From Allodiplogaster sudhausi (lineage: Eukaryota; Nematoda; Chromadorea; Rhabditida; Diplogasteridae): a stretch of DNA of 64,000 nucleotides. The translations under genes and the position numbers were made by a program. The stretch's first letter is position 1, and each line of letters opens with the position of its first letter. The notes beneath the pieces were generated by a model that did not search any database, was not told where the DNA came from, and saw only the letters and a list, made by a program, of their open reading frames with translations. Location of the stretch: NCBI GenBank assembly GCA_945643635.1, contig CALZFC010000349.1, positions 3,856,501-3,920,500 on the forward strand, read 5' to 3'. This document shows positions 11,199 to 22,820 of this stretch, piece after piece.

Positions 11199-11390
11199 AT
11201 GCCAGAATACAAACTGACCTACTTTGACAAACGCAACCTTGGCGAGGCGGCCCGTCAGATTCTCGCTTACGCAGGCGTTGATTTTTTTTTTTTTCATCGC
11301 ATCAAACTCCGTAATTGGCCAGAAATAAAGAATAGTGTGAAGGGTTTTTTTTTTGTTTTGCTTTACATCAAAGAAGGCATATTATTAAAA

Positions 11391-11427
<37 letters not shown>

Positions 11428-14300
11428 CGCGATTTGCGAGAGAATCAAAATGCTCGGGGCCCTAGAAAAATCATCATCTTCGATTTTGCTTAAAAGTTGT
11501 TTCTAGGTAAAGTCAGACCCGCAGAATCGAATGGGATTGGTCTTGGAGCCTAAAAAATTCATTTTAAAAAGTTATGAAGAATTGAAAAACTGCGCATCTT
11601 TTTGAGGTGGTCGAGTAGGGCGCATGTTAATGAACATCTCTCGGCGCCCAGTGAAGCAATATACGTGAAAATGTTAATGTAGATAGAAAAGATATTGCTT
11701 ATGTAAATTGTAAAAACAGAATTTGAAAATTTTCAAATATCGATTTTTTACGTGCTCTCAAACTCAATGAGGAAGGTACATGTTATATTACAATTTACGC
11801 AGACAATTTTGTATGTGTCGTATAGAGAATAAAGTTGGCTTTCGAATGATATATAGGGAGTTTCATTTCGACGAACTAGGCGGCTTTTCTATGCGTTTAT
11901 GTCATACGCGACAGTGAAAACTGGGACAGAATCGCGGCGCGACGCGATATTGGTCGCATTCAAATATCGATTTTCTGTATATCTAGTGATATTTTGTTTT
12001 TATCTTTCTTTTTACATTTATAAAACGAGTAAGCTCATTTTTGAGCAAAAAAAATGCACTTTTCGACCAAATATTAACGAATTCACTCGTCTCCACAAAA
12101 TGAGACCTAGTTGACATGAAAGTCCGTTAAATTAGCTACAAAATAACATTCTTGAAACTGAAATTAAATGTAGCTATTTCTCGCAACAAATCAAAAAGCG
12201 ACTCAAACCAGCTATAAACTATGTAAATACACCAATTCACCAGATTTTCACCGTGTGAATTGGAATATTCGAATGTGTAAATTGGAAAATTCGAATTCGA
12301 CATCGGTGGTGAATCTGGCGAATTGGTGTATTTACATGTTTTATAGCTGGTTTGAGTCGCTTTTCGATTTGTTGCGAGAAATAGCTACATTTAATTTCAG
12401 TTTCAAGAATGTTATTTTGTAGCTAATTTAACGGACTTTCATGTCAACTAGGTCTCATTTTGTGGAGACGAGTGAATTCGTTAATATTTGGTCGAAAAGT
12501 GCATTTTTTTTTGCTCAAAAATGAGCTTAATCGTTTTATAAATGTAAAAAGAAAGATCAAAAACAAAATATCACTAGATATACAGAAAATCGATATTTGA
12601 ATGCGACCAATATCGCGTCGCGCCGCGATTCTGTCCCAGTTTTCACTGTCGCGCATGACCTAAACGCATAGAAAAGCCGCCTAGTTCGTCGAAATGAAAC
12701 TCCCTATATATCATTCGAAAGCCAACTTTATTCTCTATACGACACATACAAAATTGTCTGCGTAAATTGTAATATAACATGTACATTCCTCATTGAGTTT
12801 GAGAGCACGTAAAAAATCGATATTTGAAAATTTTCAAATTCTGTTTTTACAATTTACATAAGCAATATCTTTTCTATCTACATTAACATTTTCACGTATA
12901 TTGCTTCACTGGGCGCCGAGAGATGTTCATTAACATGCGCCCTACTCGACTACCTCAAAAAGATGAGCAGTTTTTCAATTCTTCATAACTTTTTAAAATG
13001 AATTTTTTAGGCTCCAAGACCAATCCCATTCGATTCTGCGGGTCTGACTTTACCAAGAAACGACTTTTAAGCAAAATCGGAGATGATGATTTTTCTAGGG
13101 CCCCAGCCCTTTTGATTAATTTTGATTCTCTCGCAAATCGCGTCATATATATATATATTTTATACAAACTCACACACAGAGACTTCATATCAACAACACT
13201 GCTTCCCTTGATTTAGCGATGCCTTTCGGGAAGATTCCTCTTCTCGAAGTGGACGGCAAGAAGATTCCTGAATCGGCAGCTATAATGCGTTATCTTGCGA
13301 AGCAATTTGGTATACTTCTATATTATTTTTTATTTATTTATTTTATTTTTTTTGATAAGATTTTTCGACATTCTTGTTATCAATCAAACCATTAAATATG
13401 GTGCGAGGCATCTGCTGGATTTAACTTCTTACATCAGGCCTTACCGGAAAGAATGACTTGGATGCTGCGTGGGTGGATGCCATTGTTGACCAGTACAAGG
13501 AGTACCACGCAGAGTTTCACAAGTATTACTATGTTGCCGCCGGATTTTATAAGGGAGACCAGGTATTGCGTGGCATTCGAGCCGTTTCTTTAGAACTCTA
13601 TTAAAGAATGTCTGCTATCGTACATATATTCCTTTCTCTGAAAGTGTTTGCAAGCGCATGATATTAATTATTTGTTGAAAGTAACGATCATTCTTATCTT
13701 CTCTTCTTGATTGCGTTCATTCCTCTCTCTTTCCGATAACTCAAGTCACGCTCCTTTGAAAAAAAAAAAGAAAAAAAAACGTTAAAATAAAAAGTTATTA
13801 TCACTTAGGTGTCAGGTCAGTTCTGTCTAACTAAATTTTGTTGGTTATGTAATCTGTTTCTTTAGGAGGCATAGAAGAAGGAGTTTGGAGAGCCGGCTCG
13901 TGACAAGTTCTACCCGCTCCTCGTTGCCCACCTCAAGAAGACAGGCAGCAGCGGTTTCCTGGTCGGCGACTCGCTCACCTTTGTCGACATTCTCATCGCA
14001 GAACACATCGCCACAGTTCAGGAAGTCATTCCTGGCTTCCTCGATGCATTCCCGGAGGTTTCTTTTTTCTCCCTCACGTTATTTCCTTAATGAATGAATG
14101 TGTAAGTCACATGAATACAGAACATTTATAAATTAATTTTTTTAGAGAACGCAGAACGCACTTTGTCGTTCATGATTTGCTATAGAAAAAATATCCGTTT
14201 TAAAGTGTTACAATACTCGAAAAAGATTCAGTCGCTTCCGCAGATCAAAGCGTGGATCCAGAAGCGTCCAAAGATAGCCGTCTATCGACCCAAAATATAA
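11199..14300 (+). CDS. glutathione S-transferase, nematode sigma-like type
   Basis: Five exons: 11199-11334, 13217-13309, 13438-13562, 13875-14057 and 14244-14300 (TAA), about 197 aa. The start MPEYKLTYFD carries the N-terminal Tyr8 expected to activate glutathione. Next come DWPEIK-like NWPEIKN, TMPFGKIPLLEVDG and ESAAIMRYLAKQFG (thioredoxin-fold G-site, about residues 40-80), then the helical domain (GKNDLDAAWVDAIVDQYKEY, FLVGDSLTFVDILIAEH). GSTs conjugate glutathione to electrophiles in the cytosol. Oddities: a run of 13 T encodes four Phe after AGVD, where the family usually has charged residues. If exon 4 began at the first AG (13866) it would carry an in-frame TAG; the AG just after it (13875 start) restores the frame but drops three residues. 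Intron 1 holds foldback element A. Confidence 0.88.
11395..11424. repeat. (TA)n microsatellite flanking foldback element A
   Basis: A pure TA run of about 30 bp abuts the left end of element A. A shorter TA run follows its right end (13146-13156). TA-rich flanks fit a TA-targeting element. Confidence 0.85.
11425..13145. mobile_element. foldback element A (1.72 kb near-perfect palindrome)
   Basis: Left end TGACGCGATTTGCGAGAG and right end CTCTCGCAAATCGCGTCA are exact inverted copies. The two arms (about 11425-12260 and 12308-13145) match almost base for base around a small centre near 12285. There is no transposase-like ORF. It lies in GST intron 1 on the transcribed strand, so the pre-mRNA would contain a hairpin of about 830 bp. 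Its termini are shared with family B (36796, 62215) but the interior differs. Confidence 0.9.
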
Positions 14301-14759
14301 TCATCAGAAATATGTATGTATGCAAATGTCAAACAGAAATCATTTCTTCGTACTATTGCTTCGTCCTTCCTTCTTTCCCCTAACTCACACTCCAAGTTTT
14401 CAATCGAATTACAAATCTTCTGTCGATCCTACTTTCCTTGTCTCTCTCTCATTCTTTCTTTTCGGTCTCTGTTTCTCGTTTTCTCTTTCTCTCTCTATAT
14501 TTACTTTCAAGTATGCTGGCGGCAAAGTGCAAAGTAAATTTTTTTCTGATGACGTCAGGAGCACGAGATTAGTTTAGTTACTTTTCTCTTTTCTTTCAAA
14601 CGCTTCTTCAAGTTTTCTCCTCGTTGTCTACTTTATTCGGTATCCTACCTAACGGCACGAATAAAACGAACAAGAATATTTTATGACTTACAATATTTTC
14701 CGTTTCTACCTTTTTCAAGGCACACATTTCTTTCCTTGTGTTCCTATTGAACGGCCACG
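14301..14759. other. 3' flank of the GST gene
   Basis: No exon seen. There is a CT-rich patch at 14430-14500. AATAAA at about 14660 on the plus strand is a candidate poly(A) signal, although 360 bp from the stop. The block 14560-14680 resembles sequence upstream of the GST (10850-10975). Confidence 0.45.
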
Positions 14760-15500
14760 ATGAGACAGGGAAGGGAGACTGAAGAGGAATGCCATGAAAA
14801 CACAATGGCAATGGAATAGCGCTTGGCAATGCAAATGAGGTAAAGGGCAAGAAGGAAGGAAGAGTGAAGAATGGAACAATCTGTCATATACATATTTTGT
14901 TTAAAATGATATATTTGTTTAAAATGATGTCAAACAATGAAATAATACGTAATAGCGGCGGAAATGGCCCCACTTAAGAAAGCGGAAAAACAAGAGAGAA
15001 TGAGGACAGCGATAATGTTTGCATGTGTTAATTTTCGATGATTATCCTAAACGAATGAATTTCACTTTGACCTATGTAATAAGCGATTGTAGTCATGGCT
15101 GCTGGTTATCACTCCTTTTGAGACAAATATACTTTGAAGCTGGATAGTTAGAAGAAGAACATGAATGCTCATCGCCAAAAAGCGTGGGAAATTTGGCCTA
15201 TTTCTATCCCTTGCCATTGTTTGTCGAATTGTCTGATTGTGTTAGCGTGGGAGAAAAATTCCTTACCCTTTTGATTGTATGAGAGCCAAGCGCTGTACGG
15301 GAAAGGCCCAATAATAGAGCACCTCTGTTAAGAGCCTATTCTTGCTGCAATGGTTCCATATATGAACCAAACCAATTAATCATCATTCTGCTCGATTACT
15401 GCATACGATAGTACAGCTAGCCTTCGAATTGTCCGGAAAAACCACGACAAGCTCTTGGACGACTATCAGGTCAACGCTTACAAGGAAAGACTGGTATGAT
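14760..15500 (+). repeat. segmental repeat, copy 2, ending in an exon-like block
   Basis: Partner of 5440-6045. The terminal block reads LRIVRKNHDKLLDDYQVNAY followed by KERL and a GTATGA donor-like site at about 15494. A third, poorer fragment (GTTACCTTTTCGATTGTATGAG) lies at about 15780-15870. The repeat could be the 3' part of a duplicated small gene or a mobile sequence; the coding potential in the last block is conserved in both copies. Confidence 0.55.
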
Positions 15501-16138
15501 GTAGTCTGAAGCAACTTGTACAGTTTTTTTTTTATTTGCAATTCGATGTAATGTGAAGCAATTCCTTCAAGAGTTTCATCTGATGCACTGCTGTATTACG
15601 ACCACGAGGTGTCGTATTCATCTTGCAGTTGTCAACCGTATGATTCCTGTCATTGCGAAGTTTGACATCTACCGTTTTGAATTAATCTCATCGATTATTC
15701 ATTGATACATTCGATGAAGCAGTGGTAAGAATGTTATCGATTCTTTCCTCTTCTATTTCCACTACTGGTTAATTCAGCGTATGAGAAATGTTCGCGCGCT
15801 AAACTGTTTTCGTTACCTTTTCGATTGTATGAGCGAAACGTTGCATTGGGAAGGTTCAAGAATAAAGTTCCAATTCTTTTTGCCAAAAGTTGTATCACGC
15901 TGCTTGTTTATAAATGCTGATAATAGTGAACTGCTATGATGGCTTCATTCCCAGAAGGAAAGAACGCTCGAACGAATAATTATGACTATTAGAGCAGAAT
16001 AATTTAATTTTATAATTTGATTACAGGAGATTTCTTTTTTATAATGACAAAAATTTATTTGCGACTAGTGCGAGCAGCATAGTAAGTACGAGTTTCTGCA
16101 CACATTCCGGTATTGTTCTTTATAATTTGAAGTCAAAT

Positions 16139-16217
16139 ATGGCGGATCTCCCGTTGGATAATGGGAAGAATGTCGCATTATCGTTGACCGCGCCAGTCTT
16201 TCTCACACTTGGCTATG
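16139..16217 (+). CDS. possible first coding exon, function unknown
   Basis: ATG at 16139 opens a 26-codon frame (MADLPLDNGKNVALSLTAPV, then FLTLGY) that ends one base into a codon at a strong GTATGT donor. No matching second exon was found downstream. It may be the 5' exon of a short or decayed gene. Confidence 0.25.
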
Positions 16218-17866
16218 GTATGTAATACAAGGCAACATGAAACAAAACATAGAATGGAGTAGGAAAAGACGGTACGAGTGATTCTCGTGCACCAAAGCTT
16301 CTCAAATTGCTTATATGCTTTCGGACGATGTGTTCGCCTTTGCCGACAACTCCGGATTTTTTATTGGGGTTCTATTAACGAAACCTTTTGAGCACATGAA
16401 CGAGTTTGTGTAACAGAAAGCCCTCGATGAACTATAGTATTACTAGAACAAATGCGTTAGGTAAGAAACAGCCAGACGAGTTGAATGAAAGCGCAAGAAA
16501 TGAGATATTTTATTGCTTCAATAAATATACATAAATAAACATAATGAGAATTCAAAAAGTGTTCTGCACTTGAAGTTGTCTTCATTTTGCAATCAACCTA
16601 CATGAGAAAGTACAGCAAAAGGACAAATGATGACAGCAATATCTAGAGAATACGCGATATTTCGAGAAAAAAATTATAATATTCCACATTTTCGCTCACT
16701 TTTGAGCTAATAAACGTAAAATTTTGACTTACTGTGGAGTATAAAAGAAGTGACTTCGATGCAGCAGGCTTCATTTCAACTTGGCTTTGCTTCGCTGATT
16801 GGCTGCCTCTCAAGGAGTCGCCAGCATTCGGCTTCTACTGACAACTTTGGAAAAATCAAGCACTTTATATGCAAAAAAATAGCGTCTGCTTTTCTGGATG
16901 TTGTCTTAGTTACCTTTATGAGTTGTCTATATAAATTACCTTTTTGAATACATGCAGCGGACATTGTTTTGCTCTGCTGGAACGTAATTTGTTTGCCTGT
17001 TTTCTTTCACCGGAACATGTTTGCAAAGCTTTTGAGTGATGGTTATGCCAAGACTCCCATTGGAGTTTGACAGGTGTATAAACTGGGGATTGTAGTATCA
17101 TTTCATATTAGGTCAGAGGTTACATGTGAACTTTTGACACTAACCACAAATTAATCCTTTGTTTCAGTTAAAATATGAGTAAAATAAATGAAACTGGTTG
17201 CATAAGGAATCGAATAATTTTATTCAATTCAAGAATCTTCTAACGGAGGAAAAAAACTATTTTGTGGTTATGTTTACACAATAATGATTACCATTAAGAT
17301 TAATTACAATTAAAACAGTTAGCTACAGTAAAACTTAGTGAAAAAAGAGAGATAATAACCGGTATAGCAAATTGGAAAACAACCTGACAACTTGGTATAA
17401 ATGCAAAATTAGTGCCCCATAAGTGACCTTTTCCATCTGTCCATAGGAAAAGGTTCTACCTTTCAATAGAAGAGGAATATACATACTGGTACGAACATAT
17501 TCTTAAGAGATTACAAATATCAGGCAAGTGCACAGAGTCTGTAGAAGAACATGCGAGAAAAGTTGCCAAGCTTGCAATATGTCCTATTCTAAATTGCAGA
17601 AGGATTAATCTCAAAGGAAAAGGATGGGTAGCACCTTTGTGAACACTGTAATGCCTATTACAAAATGGCTGACATATTCTTTAAAAGACTGCAAACGTGA
17701 TAAGCAGAAAAAATATTAAAAATACTGAGGCAAAATAACAAAATAATTGAAAATAATGTGGAAGTATGTATGTAGGCAGGAAGTAGACCGTAAGTCTTGC
17801 GTTTTTACTTCTCTTATTACTTATTACTTGGTGTAGACCCTCCCTCAATACTTGTAATCATCTTGG
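16218..17866. other. AT-rich intergenic DNA, no gene seen
   Basis: Short open frames (for example at 16750-16960 on both strands) show no family resemblance and no splice partners. Nothing else was recognised. Confidence 0.5.
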
Positions 17867-17872
17867 TTTATT
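17867..17872 (-). promoter_or_regulatory. AATAAA poly(A) signal of the BCL9-like gene
   Basis: The minus-strand AATAAA lies about 30 nt past the TGA of the Pro-rich gene, which would give a very short 3'UTR, as is common in nematodes. Confidence 0.5.
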
Positions 17873-17901
17873 GTTCTGACTGAGTGAGACGGGGCTCCTC
17901 C

Positions 17902-20900
17902 TCACCGAGCAGAGGAGTTCGCGCCTGTCTCTATAGGAGCGGGCATGAAGACGGGCGAGGAAGCGCCCATGCACATGTCGTATGGGGGTGGCGGAGCAAC
18001 TGGTGCCTGACCGGGACCAGGTCCCGGGCCTGCTGATCCCGGGCCAGGAGCCGAGCTAACAGGGGGCTGTTGTTGCTGCTGCTGCATGAACTGGGGGTGA
18101 GGATAGCCGCCGCCGGCACCCGGTGGCATCATGTAGAAGCCACCACGCATGCTAGGATGCGTTTGCATCATCATGGATGGATGATAACCGGCGGGCACCA
18201 TCATTCCGGGTGGAAAACCTGGAGGGGCCCCTCCAGGCCCAGGACGGCCCCCAGCAGAGGGCATCGGTGCTGGGAAGGGATTAGAAGGGGAGGCGAGCGG
18301 CGAAGCAGTCGTAGGAAGGAAGGCAGGCGACATTCGATGTGCGGGATGAGGCATGGAGACGGGTCGGCCGCCTCCGCCGCTGCCAGAGACAGGTGGAGTG
18401 CCGGAGACAGGGGGGAAGGAGCCAGGAGGAAAGGCACCCGGCGGAGGATAGCCAGAGCCCGGAGGCATCATTCGAGAAGGATCCATCATCATCGGGTTGT
18501 ACATGCCTGCACAATTATTAGTTTAATCGAAATTGGTATATTCTAAAGTATATTCGTGGAATATACGAAAAAAAATGTGAAAAATGTGAAATTCGAATAT
18601 GCTAACCCGGATGGCCGTATGGCGGATAGCCACCAGGGAAGCCCGGATGATGCGGACTCGGCATTCCGCTACTCGCCATCACTGCACGCATCTTAAATAT
18701 TATATCATATTATTCGTGACAGTATAGTACAGTAATTTAGAATCCTCCAGTTTTGCCTGAAAAAATGGCAAAATTTTGGCTTGACAGTTTTTTTCTGCTC
18801 GTCAGGAATGGTAAAAAATTGGAATATTCCAAATTCCGGGACAAAATTTTCGCATATACTGAAAAAAGCCAATATCTTGTTATAGTTGACATCTTCTAAT
18901 ATTTATCAATACCTGGGCGGCGGCTGCCGGATTGTCCTTCTCAAGCAGATTGTGGTTGATCTGCATAAGCTTCTCCATCTTTGCAGTCGTGTCACGGTCA
19001 CGGCTAAAATACATTTGAGATTTTTTAAAGATATTTCACACATGTTTTTAGTTTACAGGTTCTTTCTTTAAAAGAAAACCAGTTAGAGACATAAAAGACA
19101 TGCGCATTATTTTGTGTTCAATTTCCAATGAAACTATCCGGATACTATACAATAATTCGTAACGAATATAGCGGTTAAATTTCTCACAACTATGACTTTA
19201 TCTCAAAATAAATGTACCAAAATCATAAATGAAATAACAGCATATTGAGCTGACCTCCTCGAATTCGATGCTGCATCAGCTGCTGATGTCGCTGCCGCAT
19301 ATCCAGGAACTGGATCGAAGGCGGGCGAATGCGTCATCATTTCCATTCTCCTATGAATAGACGGATTTATTCGTATATCCTAACCGAATAATCCATTGAT
19401 TTGTAGGCTTTTGTTAGCTATTATTTTAAATTAAGAAATGAGAATAAACATTTAATTGTGCACTCAATTAGTTTTGTTTTCAAGACTAAAACCACAGACA
19501 ATTTTCTTCGTTCCGCGACTTTTGTGACAACATCTTGTTGTTATTTTTATACATCCTTTAATTGCGTACTCCTCGACCTTTAAGTTTTCCACACTTTGTT
19601 GTCTTGAAATCGGTCAGTGCGGGAAGAAGGTAAGAAATTTTAAACCGTTCACCTCAGAGGATCAAGAGGTTGAAGAGGCCTTAGCGCGGGCGAGGAGGGG
19701 GAGGGGCTCGACATGGCGGAATTAGCCACCGCGACCACTGCAGCTGCCGCCATTGCAGCCGCTTCCTCCTTTATCTTCTTCGTCTCGCGCTTATCCTCAA
19801 GCGATTTAATTTTTTTTAGTATATTTCGTATTCTTTTCGAATATTCCAATTGCGTTCTTTTAGAATATTCCAATTTTTAAATTATCTTCTTTCGGAAGTT
19901 CTCACAAATGTGCATGTACGTATACACAAAGAGAGAATATGATCACTGTGGATAGCATCAATAGGACTACGGTAGTACTTACCGTACTGCCCTTCCTCTT
20001 GCGTGTCGCAGAAGCCGGTCTGGAGGGAGCGTCGCCTAAGCCGCCTGGCGGAGTGGCTGCCATGCCTGGTGGCTGCAACCCGGCCATAATAGGATGAGGA
20101 TGATTCATGGCGGCGCCTGGGGACCCGCCAGACGGTTGACGATTAGCACGATAAGCATGACCATGTTGGTGATACCACGCGACCAGGTTGTCAAAGTGCC
20201 CCATTTCGACCTGGAAGAAACGGGATGAGTTTTTGAAGTTTTTCCTCTTCTCATCAATTTGTGAATTTTTAAAAATAATTATAAAAGTAGATTGAAATCA
20301 GATTAAACCAAAAGCACAAATGTGAAAAAAATATGTCAAAGATTTCGCATAACTCACTTCCATGGCGCCTTGATTCGCCATGTCCGTCGTGAAGATGACG
20401 ACTGGCGGCGGCAGTATCTGCTGCGCAGGCGGCTGCGGAACAACGGCAGCGCCAGCGCCTGGCTCTCCGGCGCCCGTGCTGCCGCCAGGCTCGGCCGCCT
20501 CCTGAAACGTGGATGTCTTACACATACATACGCACGAAGTATAAGATGATGTCAATAAAAAAAGTTTTTTTCAGTATACGCGAAAATATTGACCCGGAAC
20601 TTCGAATATTAGACTCTATGCCATTTCGAATGAACTAGAAAAATACCAAAACGATATCATCAGGAAGGGCAAGTAGTGGAATATTCTAAATTGCGTGACA
20701 TAATCTCCACGTACACCGCGACAGGGGAGAAATTTGCAAATGTTTTGGTTGACCGTACAGAGTTAGCCATTGCAGTGTATCTTTTTTTCTTTTTTGCACT
20801 TGCATAAATATATCTGCAATAATCGTCGGGATATTAAAAGACGAAAGAAAGATGAATACAAGAAAGTTGCCTGTGACATGGGCGCGACCGTTCCCTCGAA

Positions 20901-21412
20901 AGGCGACGACTGTTGTAGTCCGCCAGAAGAAGCGGGCGGAAGCGCTTGTTGCGAGGCGGCGGCAGAGTCGGTCGCCGCCGCGCCTTCCACTCCAATGGCT
21001 GACGGTCCGCCACCAGCACCCGAGTCGCCCGAAGATGAAGAAGAGGACGCCGGTGTCTTTGGAGAGGGCAGGGGGCCGCTGGGGGAGAGAGGAATCGTAA
21101 TGTTGGAATATTAGATGGCAATATTATAATATTCCAAGGCAATATTTGAATATTCCATGGCAATATTGGAATATTCCTTGGCCTAATCCCAATTATTTGT
21201 GAGACATTATTTAGAATATTCGAAAAGTAAAATTTGGCATATTCAAGAAAAATGGCATCTTGAGCACAGCATAATGTTGCTTTTAACGAAAAACTTTTAA
21301 CAACTGAAGCAAATGTTACAAGATGCATACGGAGATATTCTTTTTTTTTCGTAACAACTTTGAACTATACGAAATTGTAACAGTTTATAGCCGACCTTGC
21401 AGCTAGCGACAT
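17902..21412 (-). CDS. BCL9/Legless-like Pro-rich protein with HD1 (Pygopus-binding) segment
   Basis: Nine minus-strand exons keep one frame: 21412-21396 (ATG), 21078-20871 (GC donor; a GT at 20888 is the alternative), 20501-20358, 20210-19983, 19795-19653, 19350-19255, 19003-18913, 18691-18607 and 18506-17902 (TGA), about 538 aa. Exons 3-4 join to give PPPVVIFTTDMANQGAMEV followed by EMGHFDNLVAWYHQHGH, which follows the BCL9/Lgs HD1 pattern (V-x-x-F-[ST]-T-x-[ML]-A-N, then a helix ending near a conserved W/F/Y-H). Around it lie a Ser/Gly/Ala-rich N-terminus, basic clusters (ATRKRKGS, DKRETKKIKEE) that could be nuclear signals, and a Met/Pro/Gly-rich tail of about 200 aa with a Q run. In flies and vertebrates BCL9 bridges beta-catenin (through HD2) and Pygopus in Wnt transcription. 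No clear HD2 helix was found and the protein is far shorter than BCL9. Any other Pro-rich coactivator remains possible. Confidence 0.65.
18740..18880. repeat. possible degenerate family-D remnant in a BCL9-like intron
   Basis: The stretch has TGGCAAAATTTTGGC, GTCAGGAATGG and TTGGAATATTCCAA in the order seen in family D centres (41.7, 42.0, 57.2 kb), but the ends are not recognisable. Confidence 0.35.
21103..21185. repeat. minisatellite of a GGCAATATTGGAATATTCC unit
   Basis: About three tandem copies of a 25-27-bp unit, each containing a GAATATTCC core followed by (A/T)(A/T)GGCAATATT. It lies in intron 1 of the BCL9-like gene directly 5' of exon 2. Confidence 0.75.
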
Positions 21413-22360
21413 TACGGAAGTGGCCGTGTCGACGCTAGACTACGCGAGGGCAGTGAAGACGAATACGCCGTTGTTGGATATTGTGAGCCCTCGATCAGCT
21501 TCTGCTCCGCCGAAGCAGAACTACAGAAATAATCGAATAATGCGGAAATGCACTGAAATGCTGCCGGAATCACGCCATAGTTTCTTCTCCTTCTTCGCTC
21601 CTTTTCGTTTCTTCTCCCTTACTTGGTTTTGTCTCCTCGCCCTCTTTCTCAACACACTCCTTTCGCTCACAACTGATAACGGAAGTACGCGCTGGCTATA
21701 GGCTTCTGGCAGCGGAAGAAGCCAAAAAAATAAGATAAAAATGAAGTCATATTTTAAACAATTGAACAATATGATCGTTTATGCATAAGCGCACATATTC
21801 ATAAACAACATGATGCAAGGATCAACCATATATCAATGAACGATTTTTTTAAGCGAGGATATGATTTTTTTTTACAATATAATTATAATATAGTTAATTA
21901 AATTACGAAAAAAATGCAAAATAACATTATCATGTCAGCGAATGTTTCAAATTGGCCGAGCGCAACATTTCGGCGCGTCTCTATTCACTTCAAGTGCGCC
22001 AAGCGGGTGAACTTAATTTACGCAAAGGGGTTCGCCTCTTTCCTTTTCTCATTTTCCTTCCCCGTCTCTTCTCCCTCAGACATCATGTGATTTTGACGGC
22101 CGAAAAAAAATGGTAAGTAACTCTTTCGATTATTTACTTATTTATTTATTTACACAATATTTATTTTCTTTCATCAAATTAACAATCAAGCAATATAATC
22201 ACAATTCATCTTCATTTGCATCTCAATATCGTCATGGGTGAGAGCACACAAATTTGAGAGAGCCTAGAGAAAAGAGAGCAGACTCGCTTAATCATTGCAG
22301 AGGGCAGCACTGAGAAGAATCTCTCAGACGGACCGCGAGTGTGTGGAGTATATGAAGTGT
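21413..22360. other. 5' flank of the BCL9-like gene
   Basis: AT-rich with a CT-rich patch at 21590-21660 and TTTATTTA-type runs near 22140. An open plus-strand frame at 21420-21701 starts opposite the minus-strand exon 1 and is not supported. The promoter of the minus-strand gene must lie here, but no TATA or initiator motif is convincing. Confidence 0.35.
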
Positions 22361-22361
22361 A

Positions 22362-22461
22362 ATAGAGGTGCCATCGAGAAGTGTTGAGGGATATGAAAGA
22401 GAGAAAGGGATGGAGACGAGGAGAGAAAGAGTGAGTGATAGAGAGGAAGGAAAGGAAAGAA

Positions 22462-22505
<44 letters not shown>

Positions 22506-22715
22506 GGAGAAGGGAAGAGAGAGGAATTGAGAGAGAAAGGAAGGAGAAGGGAAGAGAGCGAGAGAGATAAGATAGACTGAGAGAAAAACCAGAGTTAGAA
22601 AGCAAGGAGTGCAGATGCAGAAAGAGTGCAACGGAAGAGATGGATGCGATTGTGGTCGAGCATTTTCGCTGCCTCCTCGCTCTTTCTTCTCTAGTCAGCT
22701 CCCGCCAATTCCAGA

Positions 22716-22752
<37 letters not shown>

Positions 22753-22775
22753 TGAGAGAGTAAGAGAGAGAGAGA

Positions 22776-22820
<45 letters not shown>

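Noticed and set aside
21103..21185. CRISPR-like array
   Set aside because: The units are continuous and lack unique spacers; the genome is eukaryotic.
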